A stretch of 64,000 nt of DNA from Aquilaria yunnanensis (Eukaryota > Streptophyta > Magnoliopsida > Malvales > Thymelaeaceae): assembly GCA_039654915.1 (NCBI GenBank), contig CM077593.1, forward strand, positions 54,008,501 to 54,072,500, written 5' to 3'. The notes under the pieces are model-generated. The model saw nothing but the letters and a program-made list of their open reading frames with translations. It was not told the origin of the DNA and made no database searches. The position numbers were made by a program, and so were the translations under genes. Below are positions 1 through 10,343 of this stretch, one piece after another (within the stretch, counting starts at the first letter, position 1; each line of letters starts with the position of its first letter).

Positions 1-103
1 GGACTGCCACAACATCCTTTTCACTTATGCACCTCTACAAGGGACTTGCATACTCTCGTCTGTATAGTTCATCCCTGATGAGGAAGTATCTCCCAGAGCA
101 TTT

Positions 104-1000
104 TCACACTTTTGCGGCCCTGGTAGGGTCTTTGGGGAGTGCCAAAGTTGCCAGATATTTCTTGATGGAATCTTGCCATCCTTCGCCTGAGGTAGCTACG
201 GACATTAACTCTATGCTGGGTTGCTTTAGCACCTCGGTGGGTTCCTTGGATTTGGCCAAGGTATCAGCTTGACCATTATCTCTTCGAGGCACGTTTTCAA
301 TTTCTAGTAAGTCAAACTCTTTAATAAGCTTCTCGACGAGATCATGATACTTTGCCAAGGTTAGATCCTTTGCAGCATAATCCACTTTCATTTTCTGGAC
401 TACTAGCTGTGAGTCGCTGTGGGCCATAAGGTTTTTAACACCAACCTTTCTGGCGAGTTTTAGTCCTCTTATGAAGGCCTCATATTCGGTGATGTTGTTG
501 GTGACATTAAAACTGAATTTGATGGGTTTGGTAGCTTCCTTACCTTCGGGCCCCCGAAGGACCACTCTAGCGCCTTGGTGTTCGGCACCTGAGGCTCCAT
601 CGACAAAGAGTTTCCACTCTAGTTCAGTCCTTATCAGATCATCTGAGGTAGCTTTAGTATCCTCGATTTCTGGAATTTCGATGAAGAAATCTGCCAATGC
701 CTGGGCTTTTATTGCCCTTCTTAGCTCATAAGCGATGTCATATTCTCCGAGCTCAATACACCATTTTGACAGCCATCCTGAATGCTCTACTCTTTTCATT
801 ACATCATGTAGAGGCAGGTTACTTCGGACTATGATAGGGTGTCCTTGAAAGTAGGGCCGTAGCCTTCTACCCGCAAGCACTAAGGCGTAAACGGATTTTT
901 GGAGCAATGGGTACCTTACCACGACACCGTGTAGGGACTTGCTTACATAATATATCGGCCACTGCCTCCCATCTTCTTTCTTCACTAGGACTGAACTCAC
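104..1000 (-). pseudogene. Element A dual RNase H segment of pol
   Basis: A 298-residue open segment. Residues ~1-105 are the C-terminal connection and retroviral-type RNase H remnant that follows RT (YYVSKSLHG, YALVLAGRRLRPYF). Residues ~128-250 form a second, archaeal-type RNase H with all four acidic positions visible: VDGAS (133-137), TEYEAF (171-176), SDSQ (194-197) and RRDNGQAD (239-246). This domain cleaves RNA in RNA:DNA hybrids during reverse transcription, and the duplicated form marks plant Tat elements. The open frame is a fragment of a polyprotein and its first Met is not a true start. Integrase should follow leftward but is cut off by the window edge. Confidence 0.88.
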
Positions 1001-1960
1001 AGCTTTTTCAGTGACAGGAAGGTTGAGGAGAAGAGGCTCTCATCCCGAGGTTGCCGAAGTGTCAGTAGTCGGGTTAGGTAGCTTTTAAGCTCATCCCAAG
1101 CTTTCTGACATTGTTGGTTCCAAGGGTGTTCCTCAGTTTCGGAGTTACCTTCACTTTTGGCTGCTTTAGCGAGCACCTTGAAGAATGGTCGACATCGGTT
1201 TCCGTACTTGGAAATGAATCTACTAAGGGAAGTGATTCTTCCGGAAAGCCTTTGTATATCTTTAATGGTTGTGGGTGTTCGGAATCCTAACAAGGCTAAA
1301 CCTTTTCGGGGTTGGTGTCTATTCCTCTTTCTGACACCATGAACCCGAGGAACTTACCTGCACTCACTCCGAACATGCACTTTTCGAGATTAAGGCAAAT
1401 GCCGAACTTCCGAAGTCGTTGGAATGTTTCACCTAAGTCCAAGATATGATTACTAGGCAAGTTGGTGATGAAGGTAGTTTTTTCTTCATCTTCGGTGTTC
1501 ATCTAGATTTGATGATACCCACTGACAGCATCGAGGAAACTGAGAAGACCGTATACGGCGGTTTAATCCACCAATTGGTCTATCGCTGGCAAAGGGTAGC
1601 AGTCCTTTGGACAGGCATCATTTAGGTTCCAAAAATTGATCCATATTCAGAGCTTTTCACTCCCTTCTTTTGTGGTGATAACCACATTGCTGAGCCATTC
1701 AGGGTATTTAACTTCTCTTATTACCCTTGCCTCAATCAGGCGCTTAACTTCCGTTTTAACGAAGGAGTTCTTATCAATTGATAGGTTTCATTTTTTCTAC
1801 CAAACTGGCCTTGCATCAGGGCGTACTTTGAGGCTATGGTGTATTATGCTGAGATCGACCCCAAGCATGTCTTTCGGAGAGTAGGCGAACAAATATTTGT
1901 TCATTAACGAGAAAGATACAAGCCTATCTTTGTCACCCTTGGCCAATTTTTTTTCCCACT
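997..1960 (-). pseudogene. Element A reverse transcriptase, catalytic core deleted
   Basis: Two frames cover the RT. The N-terminal part (about 1500-1960) is heavily degraded but readable as the fingers region, with a block like LLSFLDAVSGYHQI. The C-terminal part (997-1502) carries MNTEDEEKTTFI, then jumps to SNHILDLGETFQ and the thumb/connection. Element C, the closest relative here, has about 50 residues between these points, including YVDD, the metal-binding active site. In A the DNA joins near 1460, at the sequence gattactaggca. Without YVDD no activity is possible. The loss looks like a simple internal deletion. Confidence 0.8.
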
Positions 1961-2029
1961 CGGGTGTTTCGATCGAGGACCAGCTCTATATCTTCTGTTT
2001 CTACTTTTTCCAACTCTTCTAATCCCTCC

Positions 2030-2560
2030 CCTGCTTTCTCTTCGCCTGTTGTGGCTGCTTTTTAAGTAGCCAAAGTCTCTACTTGGACTTTTGTGGGGCT
2101 TTGTCTAGCCTTGGTGAAGACCCTCTTGACTTCGGCTTGATCAATGAAGATCTCTGCATCTCTTTCTTTAGTTGCGAAGGTGACTATTAAGTACTTTACA
2201 TCCGAGCGGATGTGGAGATTGCCTTGAGTTTTGCCTTTCAAGGATGGCGTTGTATGATGAAGGAACATCAATGACAATGAATCTGGTCATAATGGAGGTG
2301 AACAGTTCCTACTGACTCTGAGGCAAGGTCCCTTTCATCATTAGGGGCAGGTCAACGCATCCAAGGACTGGGAGCTCGAATGGCCCAACCCCAAAGGTGG
2401 GGGATTTGACTGTGTTGAGGTTGCCTTTTGAGATGCCTAGTTTAGGCAGTAGGTGCGAGAAGATGATGTCAGCATTGGATCTGTCATCCAGCAGTACCCT
2501 TTTGACGTCCTAACTCCCTATCCTTGCTGTGATAAGTAGTGGGTCATCATGGGGGAGCTT
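2030..2560 (-). pseudogene. Element A aspartic protease region, frameshifted
   Basis: Minus-strand translation in shifting frames matches the protease of element C: a degraded LLDDRSNADIIF where C has LLDNGSNTDVIF, then LPVLGCV, YNAIL and DVKYLIVTFATK (71-residue open segment 2062-2277). A retroviral-type protease uses Asp-x-Gly at the start of this motif. Here the Gly is replaced and a stop lies beside it, so the enzyme is not functional. It lies between gag (upstream, higher coordinates) and RT, the normal gypsy order. Confidence 0.7.
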
Positions 2561-4320
2561 TACAGTAGACCCGTCTTTGCGAACAAGCTTTTTCGACGAG
2601 TTGCAATACTCCATCATGGAGATTTCTCTTATCTTTCTTTCCCTCTCAGCCGAGGGTATCCCTGTAGTGATGGTTTGGATGACCCCTGCCGATGGTGGTG
2701 GATTCTTTTGAGGACTTCGGTCCTGACGTCTATCGGAATCAAAGTCCTCCTCGTCCCCCCTTCTTTGTTCTTCCTTTCTTCCTTTGGGTGAAGGTATTCG
2801 TAAGTACTGGCGAAGTTGTCCTTGCTTTATCAGAGACTCGATGTATTTCTTTAGCTGGAAGTAGTCTTCAGTGTTGCGACCGTGATCTCGGTGGAATTGG
2901 CAGAACTTCTTCATGTTCTTCTTGTTTTCCAAAGTCATGGCCTTTGGCCTTGGAATTGTAGTCCCTTGCCTTTCTAAGGCCACGACAATGCTGGCCCTAG
3001 TGGCGTTTAAGGGAGTGAACGTCATTGGTCTTTTACCCCTTTGTTTTTGTGGCCTTCCTCCAACCTCATTCTGGTGACGAAGCTGGTGGCTTGGTCCTTC
3101 GGACCGAGGGTGTTCCACCTTAGGCCCTCCCATTCTGAGCTCTTTGGCCGTCATGTGCTGTTCGGCCCTTCGATAAAATACACCAAGAGTGTCTGGGGGG
3201 TCTTTGGAAAACTCATAAAAGAGCTGGGAGTCTCTCCGAAGTTCTCTTATCATTGCAAGGATGCTAATCTCGGGCCGAAAATTGGGTACGCATAGTGCTT
3301 CTTGGTTGAACCTTTTGACGTAGTCATAGATGGCTTCCCCACTTCGCTGTGCTATGTTGAACATTTGTACCGACAACTTGGCCGTTGGCTTGCTGCCAAC
3401 GAACTGTTGGGTGAAGGCAGTGGACAGCTCCTGTAAATTCAGCAAGGTTCCGTGGGCCAGGGAGATATACCATGCCGTTCCTGCACTGGAGAAGGTCACC
3501 TCGAAACACTTGCAGAGGGTGGTGTCATCTGCGCCGTGGAGCACCATGCTTCGCTTGTAATTGGCAGGTGCGCCTCGGGGTCACTATGCCCATCGTAGGT
3601 TTCGAAGCGCGGCTCCCTGAAGTCACTAGGCATGGGCGCCTCCACCACTTCCCATGCAAAGGGTGACTCCTCTTTGATATAAGCGTCGGACAATCTTGAC
3701 CAGACCGGTTTTCGGGAGATCTGCCTTTCAACCTTTTCCAGTCTTCCAAGTATCTTTTCCATGAGGGTAGCTATGTTAGCTTCCCCCTGCTGCCTGGTGG
3801 TCATCGGCAATGGTGAACTTCTTCTCCTTTTTGGAGAGTAACTCTAGTGGCGAGGAGACTGAGACCTTTGGTCTAAGGACGGACTCCTCCGACGGGAGGT
3901 CCTAGTTTCTTTTTGGGTCCCTTCTTTCGTCGGTTGTGCCCTCGGGGGCGTATCCTCCGTCGAAGATGTGTCATGAGAGCCCTCACTCCTGGAACTCTGG
4001 TGGCTAGTCCTTGGGCTCCTCTCCCGGCGGGTTGCCGAGGGGGAGGTTCTTCGGACCGAAGTAGCCTAGGCCACCTCCAATCAAGTTGTTGAGTCATTTC
4101 AGCGACAATGAAGCACTGGAAGTCTCGTAAGATGCCCATCGTCCCTATTGGAGAGCGGCCGTCCTCCGGCGCAGGAGCTTCTGAGGTGGCCTGTTGGGTC
4201 GCCGGCTAAGCCTTCGACGTAGAGGTGGACTTTGAGAGGCCCTTGTCTTTTGAACGCCGAGTCTCTACGATGGTGACTTGGGAAAGGGGTCCCATAGACG
4301 GCGCCAAATGATGTTCTTCC
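2510..4320 (-). pseudogene. Element A gag, frameshifted
   Basis: Gag is the structural protein that packages element RNA. The central capsid-like (Retrotrans_gag) domain is the open segment 2510-3547, with GTAWYISLAHGTLLNLQELS, YDYVKRFNQEAL and ELRRDSQLFYEFSKDPPDTL. A CQFHRDHGRNTEDYFQLKKY knuckle-like motif follows near 2830-2900. The N-terminal, Arg/Ser-rich part is spread over 3496-3810, 3873-4139 and 4206-4320 in three frames, so at least two frameshifts exist. The frame at the N-terminus stays open across the primer site into the LTR, with an ATG near 4340 (MFHDEDAEEHHLAPS). That placement matches element C and may be the real start. Confidence 0.82.
4290..4307 (-). other. Element A primer-binding site
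   Basis: Read on the minus strand, TTGGCGCCGTCTATGGG begins two bases inside the LTR end. The TGGCGCCGT core fits the 3' end of plant tRNA-Asp, followed by a looser GGG match. Elements C and D have the same site. Three lines of evidence fix it: position next to the LTR, conservation in three copies, and the tRNA match. The tRNA identity is less sure than the site. Confidence 0.75.
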
Positions 4321-5216
4321 GCATCTTCATCGTGAAACATGATGAGCCTGGAGCAGAAACTTCCGGTGGGGGGACGTGTGGATGAGGGATCTTGCTGGTA
4401 GAGACTACCTGAAATGCTCAAAGAACGAGGGTTAGGAGGTCCCCGGAATGCTTTTCCGGGGAGGAGCCTCTGACGCCCAAATCAGTGTTTGGAAAGGGAG
4501 ATTGAGCAAGGAGTAAAGAGATTTTCCTCTTAAAGCCGAATCCACTTACCTGGGCGTTTCTCGAATATTTATAGGGAGGTGTGAAGGAGAAGTCCAGTTG
4601 CGACAACCGGACTAGATCGTGACACGTGTTCGGTCGGATGTGGTCCGTACCTTTGGGAGTGGGGGGCCTCTAGGCGGCGATAGGCCGCCTGGTCAGGAGC
4701 CTAGGGCGGCATGTCAAAGCGTGTCTGAGGGCAGCGTGTCAGGGTCGTATGACTACAGTGTGTCAGAGAGTCCTTAGCCATTCCGTCGTACGCCGGCGTG
4801 GCCTTTTCGGGGGACCAAACTCCTTTGGAGTACAAGGTTCCTTCGGGGAAGTGAGCTCCTTTGGAGGGAGGTCCCTTGAGGCTCCTTCGGTTGGGCTCTC
4901 CCGAGGTCAAGCTCAGGTACCTGATGATGGTGCTTCGTGAGCGCGGTCAAGAGGGTGGCCCAAAGAGTATCCAAAGGTGGTCCTTGGGTATGCGAGGTTG
5001 GCGCGAGGTCTTCCTCGGGAAGGCTGGTGACCCGTTCTGTCAGAAGTCGGCCTCATGGGTTTCCTGAGAGTAGCGCCTATCCGGCCTATCCGAGGGTGCT
5101 AAGGCCCTCTCTTTGCAGGGACCTCATCGTGTCTGTTTCAACCAGAAGTGGTGCGTTGGCCAAGGGTGGTGCACACATGTGAAATCCTTCAGGGGGCGAT
5201 AGCCGTTCGTCTATCA
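4309..5216 (-). repeat. Element A 5' LTR (908 bp)
   Basis: The plus strand reads TGATGTTC...CTATCA, so the minus-strand LTR runs TGATAG...CATCA with TG/CA ends. It shares its architecture with the LTRs of C, D and E: the block gttaggaggtccccgg near 4433, 'ccgacgcccaa' like segments, and TATA near 4570. The right end is fixed by the ctatca terminus shared with C, D and E and by the return of chromodomain-gypsy LTR sequence at 5217. Confidence 0.9.
4566..4573 (-). promoter_or_regulatory. TATA box of element A LTR
   Basis: The minus strand reads TATAAATA inside cctataaatattcga. The same block occurs in the C LTR (53137-53144) and in weaker form in the E and D LTRs. It would start transcription leftward into gag. 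Confidence 0.6.
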
Positions 5217-7553
5217 GACGCCAAGGAAAGTCTTAAGGGTTGCTTGTTTGTCAAAAAACCTATGGACTTTTTTGTAAGGTTTTGGAAATTTGGGTACTTA
5301 ATTGAAAAACTCTCAAGAAATAGCTTTGGATAGTTGTGGGAAATAGATGAATAGTATGAAAGTGCTACTAGAGGACCAAAATGCTTATGGAAGAAAATTG
5401 TGGACAAAGAAAAGCATAAAGGGCTTTAAGGACTTAAGTTTCCTAGTGTAAGCCTTTGGTTGTTTATGCTTATGACTTAAGTCCAATGAACGCATTTTGG
5501 AGCTATCCGACTCAAGAAATGGAAGCCAAATCAAGATAAGGATGGTCAAATATGGGCCAAGTGATTAAGCTTAAGAAACCATTATCTTGTAGCAAGGAAA
5601 ATGGCATAAGACAGGGTTATGCTAGTTAAAGGTGTTTAGTGCACCTAAGCTAATTTAAATAGCCAAACCCATCTTTTCATTTCCTATTTTTAGCCTCATC
5701 TAGCAGCCCACCCTCTCCACATTTCCTCCATAGCTCCTCCATAGCCACCATACCTCCAAGCTCTCACCTACTTGCAATTGAAGTGAAGGAAGCAAAATTG
5801 GAAGCAACCTAGTGCTATTTCTTGGGTGCACCTAGGATCAAGCTCCAATTTTGGTATACACTCAAGGTAAGGAGTTCTCTTCCTCTCATGGAATATTTTC
5901 TATATTTTCAAGCATACGTGGAGCTAGTGCTAGGTTTGGAAGAGAGCCATGAGCTTGATGAACCAAGCTTAGTGAAGGGAATGCACTTAGTGAAGGTTTT
6001 GTGACCTAGTGTGAAGTCCACAGTGATGGCAGCAAATTCAAGGGTTTCTAGGGCACAAAGTTAGTACTAACTAGTGTTAAAACTCTCCTAGGACCAAGCT
6101 TAATCTCGACAAGGGCTGCCATATTGATTTTCATTTGTTTATTGCATGTTTTATAGACTAACCAATGATACTTGTTGCTGCCGCATACATGTGTTTGTTG
6201 TTTGTGTTTGGCTGCTGTGTTTGGATGCTCTATATTGGATATCTGCATTGTATTTTCTTGTGTTTTAGTGCCTTTGGATGTAGGTGATATCAAGGGTTAC
6301 ATTACCTTAGGAGTATAAGTGTTCTCCTTGCTAAGTTTCACAATGAAATGTACTCCCCTTAAATCTACCCATTTCAGGTCCAACAAAAATATCACATTCA
6401 AACTTACCTTTGTATTTTGAGTTCCGATCTCAAATTTTTGTTACTTGAACTTCCATATATCTAGTTATGAGCTGGATAGTTTGGTGATTTTAAGAGCACA
6501 TTTGATATTTTTAGTGATAGTGCTTAATGTGTTATGCAGCAGCTATCCAGTATTCTATTTCTGGAGTGCTTTGTGTCTAAAGCTCTCTTGTATCTTCAAT
6601 GTGTATTTTAGATGAGTTAAGCCCATTATGTAGTGCATGGATCAATGTATATGTAAATCATGTAAATTTGAAACAAGTATGTGAACATTTGAGGACTGTT
6701 TTGCTATGTATGTGATTGTGGGCCACAAGCTGTCTAAGTGTATTCTGTAGGCTGCTTGTTTGTAAATTCTTCTGTGGCCACATAAAGTTACTAGATGCAA
6801 GAAAATTTAATTCCTATGTGTATTGGACATGTATAGGATAGCCTTGGAGGGCATACCCCTTGTGAATGAAGTGTTTACACACTTATGAAATTTTGTATGG
6901 GCAAAATAATCATAAAGTGGACCGAATTTTGACCTTGCACTCAGAGTTCTATAGCTCACTGTGTAGAATGAATCTGGATACAAAATTTTGACCATGTTTC
7001 AAATAGATATATAGGTTTAACTGGGATTTGGAATTTCTACATTTGGAGCACTAAAGAAAAAAGTTATGATGTTACAAAGTTGGCAAAGTTACTGTGCATT
7101 TGGTCAGGATTTTGTAACCTACTTAAAAATCTAGAACTTGGTCCATAGGTGGGCTATTGATGCAGACCCAAATTCCCTAGTTCGGTTTTAGTCTCTAACT
7201 AATAATGTAATGAAGAAAATAAAGGGGTAGATGGCTAGATTAATACAATTTTTTGGAGGAAGTTTCGGGTGCAATGATTGGTTACTTAAACTTAACAAGA
7301 TTGCCTCATGTGTGGTAGCCAAGATTAAGACTTGTGCTAGTGTTTTCCTTCCTTGGTCCCATGGTGTGCATAAAATGTGAATATGTGTGTAATGGTTAGA
7401 CGAATATGCATACATTTACATAGTGCCCAAAGAGGGCCACTTGGGTATGCACACTAAAGGTATTGTTCTGATGGCTCACAAAACATACCAACCCTGGGAG
7501 TTTTAAAAACATAATTTTGGCACCATAACTGGACTACCCCAGAGTGGGTTACA
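5217..7553 (+). repeat. B1 5' LTR (lacking its first ~160 bp)
   Basis: Colinear over its whole length with the LTRs at 10344, 15322, 24149 and 32336. Shared landmarks are aaaagtcttaaggg near 5227, the ctcaaggtaagga/ctctcatgg block near 5865, ctaggaccaagctt near 6090 and the terminus ggcaccataactggacta...gagtgggttaca. The first part is missing because element A lies there. No coding capacity. It ends abruptly without the tggtatca primer site seen in B2. Confidence 0.88.
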
Positions 7554-8562
7554 AAGGTTATGACTAATCTTCTAGTGTTTGCCATTCCTAGGAATGATAT
7601 AGTTCTAGGTTTGAATTGGCTTGCTATGCACAAAATCAGAATTGATTATGCTAAGACTGAAATAATAGTGCCTGATGATGAAGTGTATGCATTAGTGAAT
7701 TCTAAGGAATTAGTGTATGAAATGCATGGCATGGAACTAGAGGTGTTAAATGAGATACTTATGATTTCTAATCATGATTACTATTATGCATTAAATGAAT
7801 TCCACTGTGATGAGCTAATGGACAAAATACCTGTAGTGAGAGACATTCCACAAGTTTTCCTAAAAACCTACAAGGTATTCATCCACCAAGTGAGATTGAG
7901 TTTGAAATCAAGCTGCAACCAAGAGCTAGTCCAATATCCATTCCTCCTTATAGAATGCCTATCATAGAGATGAATAAGCCCAAGAAACCACTTGATGAAC
8001 TTTTTGAAAAAGGGTTCAGAAGGCCAAGTGTTTCACCATAGGGAGCTTCAGTGCTCTTTGGGAATAAGAGGGATGTATCTTTGAGACAATGCATTGACTA
8101 CAGGGAGCTGAATGTAATGATAGTCAAGAACAAATATCCTCTCCCTAGGATTAAGGATCTTTTTGATCAACTTAAGGGAGCTAAGATCTTCTCCAAGATA
8201 GATTTGAGATTAGGATATTTTCAATTGACAGTAAAGGAAAAAGATATTCCTAAGACTGCATTCAAGACCAGAAATAGGCATTATGAGAACACATTCATGC
8301 CATTTAATTTTACTAATGCCCCTGCTACTTTTATGGACCTGATGAACAGGGTGTTCAGACCACATCTAGACAAATTTGTGGATGTGTTCATTGATGACAT
8401 CCTAGTGTGTTCCAAGGATGAAAATGAACATGAACATCATCTGAAGATTATCTTAAAGACTCCGTTGGAACATTAGATGTATGCCCAGTTATCCAAGTAC
8501 CAATTCTGGATAAAGGAATTGTCTTTCCTTGGAAAGATCATAGATGCACAAGGCCTTAAAGC
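7554..8562 (+). pseudogene. B1 protease end and reverse transcriptase
   Basis: Residues after 7560 (VFAIPRNDIVLGLNWLAMHK) are the end of protease and the linker to RT, matching B2 near 21780-21870. RT proper is the open segment 8051-8476. It carries the [20 protein letters not shown] finger motif, [17 protein letters not shown] and FIDDILV, the form of the catalytic Asp-Asp box used by this family. A stop at 8039-8041 and a frameshift separate it from the N-terminal piece. RT ends near 8562 at caaggccttaaagcc, where the thumb and start of RNase H are deleted. Confidence 0.85.
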
Positions 8563-8808
8563 CTAAAGGAATGGAGGCACTATTTGATGGGTTGTTCCTT
8601 TGTGATCTACATTGGCCATAAAAGCCTAAAGTACTTGTTCACTCAGAAAGACTTGAACATGAGGCAAAGGAGATGGTTAGAGTACATTAAGGACTATGAC
8701 TACAGTATAGAGTACACAGAGGGCAAAGGCAATGTGGTAGTAGATGCCATGAGCAAGAAGTACACCGGTCTTCTAAAAAGAGGATCCATAGCTAATCATG
8801 ATGAGTAG
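8563..8808 (+). pseudogene. B1 RNase H C-terminal half
   Basis: Starts with the deletion junction (ggaatggaggcactatttgatggg), then [20 protein letters not shown] and GKGNVVVDAMSKKY, the C-terminal half of the gypsy RNase H. In B2 the first motif is [13 protein letters not shown]; here the catalytic Asp has become Gly (YIGHKS). The N-terminal half, with the first catalytic Asp and the Glu, is absent. Confidence 0.83.
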
Positions 8809-8889
8809 AATAATCTGCTATGCCTATGCCATAAGTGGCATAAGTGGGAGGTAGGCCAAATCTACACATTCACAAACTAATCAGGGTGG

Positions 8890-9700
8890 ATTGAAAAAGG
8901 TTAGAAAGGCAGATAGATTCCGAATTGAAAAGGATATCCGGAGTGAAAAAAGGTTCCTTGTATAAATCGTTTGTGTACAAGCAAAGATTACTATACTTCA
9001 AGGACCTAATCTATGTGCCTAAAGGACCAAAGCTCAGGGATGAAATACTTGGAGAAGCTTACACAAGCAAGTTGAACATTCATCCAAGAAGTGGGAAAAT
9101 GTATAAAGACTTCAATACTTACTTCTGTACCCAAGCATGAACAGAGGCATGGCTACTTGTGCCTCCAAATGTGCCACATGCCAGAGGGTAAAGGTAGAGC
9201 ACCAGAAGCCAGCTACTGCCCTACAGACTCTACCTATATCAGTGTGGAAGTAGGGCAACATAACCATGGACTTTTTGAATCAGTTGCCTATGACCAAATT
9301 AAGGCATGATACAATTTGGGTCATTGTGGATAAGCTAACCAAATGTGCCCGCTTCTTACCTATGAAGCTCATAGATTCTCTAGAGAAGTTAGCTCAGATG
9401 TATATCATAAAGATAGTGAGAATAGATGGAATACTAGATTATATTGTATTTGATAGAGATCCAAGATTAGTTCAGTTTTGGACTACTTTTCATAAAGCTC
9501 AAGCTACCAAAATCGACCTGAGTACTGCTTACCACCTTCAAACTAATGGGCAAATTGAAAGGGTGATACAGATACTAGAAGACATGCTCAGGAGCTGTGT
9601 GTTAGATTTCAAAGGTGGATGCGACCAACACTTGCTATTGGTGGAATTTTCTTATAGCAATAGTTCTCAAAGCACCATTGGCATGGCACTTTAGAAAGCA
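8890..9700 (+). pseudogene. B1 integrase zinc and catalytic domains
   Basis: Integrase inserts element cDNA into the host chromosome. Open pieces are 8925-9140 (N-terminal, with VPKGPKLRDEILGEAYTSKL and NIHPRSGKMYKDF from the His-His side of the zinc domain), a shifted part with CATCQRVKVEHQKP-like coding near 9170-9220, and 9266-9694 (core). The core shows WVIVDKLTKCARFLPM, FDRDPRLVQFWTTFHKA and NGQIERVIQILEDMLR, which hold the expected D, D and E. The last part, EFSYSNSSQSTIGMA, is where C cut B3 at the equivalent spot. At least two frameshifts exist. Confidence 0.85.
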
Positions 9701-10330
9701 TTATGTGGAAGAAGGTGCATCACACCCCCCTATTGGGTGGGAGCCTCAGATAAACTAGAATTGGGTGCTGAAATCATTGAGGAAACTACTACCAAGAATA
9801 AAAAGCTTCAAGAAAGATTAAGGGTAACCAATGAAAGAACCACAGCCTATATGAATAGAAGAATGAAAGACTTGGAGTTTAAGGTTGGTGACAATGTTTG
9901 GTTGAAAGTTGCACCAATGAAATGCACTATTAGATTTGGCGGAAGAACCAAGTTAGCTCCAAGATATATAGGTCCTTATGAGATCTTAGACAGAGTTGGC
10001 AAGGTAGCATACTGGTTAGCTCTACCACCAAGCATGTCAAGTGTTCATAATGTTTTTAACATCAGTACGCTTAAGAAGTGTCTATTGGATACAAAGCATG
10101 CTATTGTAGTGCAAGACATACAGATGGAACCTAACTTGAGATATGAAGAGAAACCCATAGCTATCTTATCCAGGGATACTAAAAGGTTAGGAAACAAGCT
10201 CTTTCCCATGGTTAAAGTTCAGTGGTCACACCACTCTGAAAGGGAAGTAACCTGGAAAATTAAGACCTATGGAAAGGTATCCTACAAAATACCAAAAGCT
10301 AAAGGCAATTTTCGACGAAAAAAAGTTATA
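9700..10330 (+). pseudogene. B1 integrase C-terminus with chromodomain
   Basis: Open from 9737 to 10414, the last part lying in the LTR. It holds the GPY/F-type module (DLEFKVGDNVWLKVAPMK, RYIGPYEILDRVGKVAYWLA), then SSVHNVFNISTLKKCLLDTK and a chromodomain-like end (YEEKPIAIL, KLFPMVKVQWSHHSEREVTW). In chromoviruses this domain binds histone marks and steers integration. B2 (23660-24110) and B3 (53792-54465) keep the same segment. Confidence 0.85.
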
Positions 10331-10343
10331 AGGGGGGGAGGAT
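10328..10343 (+). other. B1 polypurine tract
   Basis: Purine run agggggggaggatt directly before the 3' LTR, primer site for plus-strand DNA synthesis. B2 (24131-24148) and B3 (54465-54477) have the same tract, which supports the LTR start. Confidence 0.75.

Larger units (their letters stand above)
1..5216 (-). mobile_element. Element A: Tat/Retand-type Ty3/gypsy retrotransposon, 5' part
   Basis: Read leftward on the minus strand the order is 5' LTR (4309-5216), primer site, gag, protease, RT and dual RNase H. Integrase, the opposite-strand gene and the 3' LTR must lie left of base 1. Tat-lineage membership rests on an extra archaeal-type RNase H after the retroviral one, a gag with a C-x2-H-type knuckle and the TTGGCGCC primer site. 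It sits in the left LTR of B1: base 5217 resumes that LTR about 160 bases in. The expected target duplication is GACGC (5217-5221), but its partner is outside the window. Genes are frameshifted and the RT core is deleted, so the copy is dead. Confidence 0.9.
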
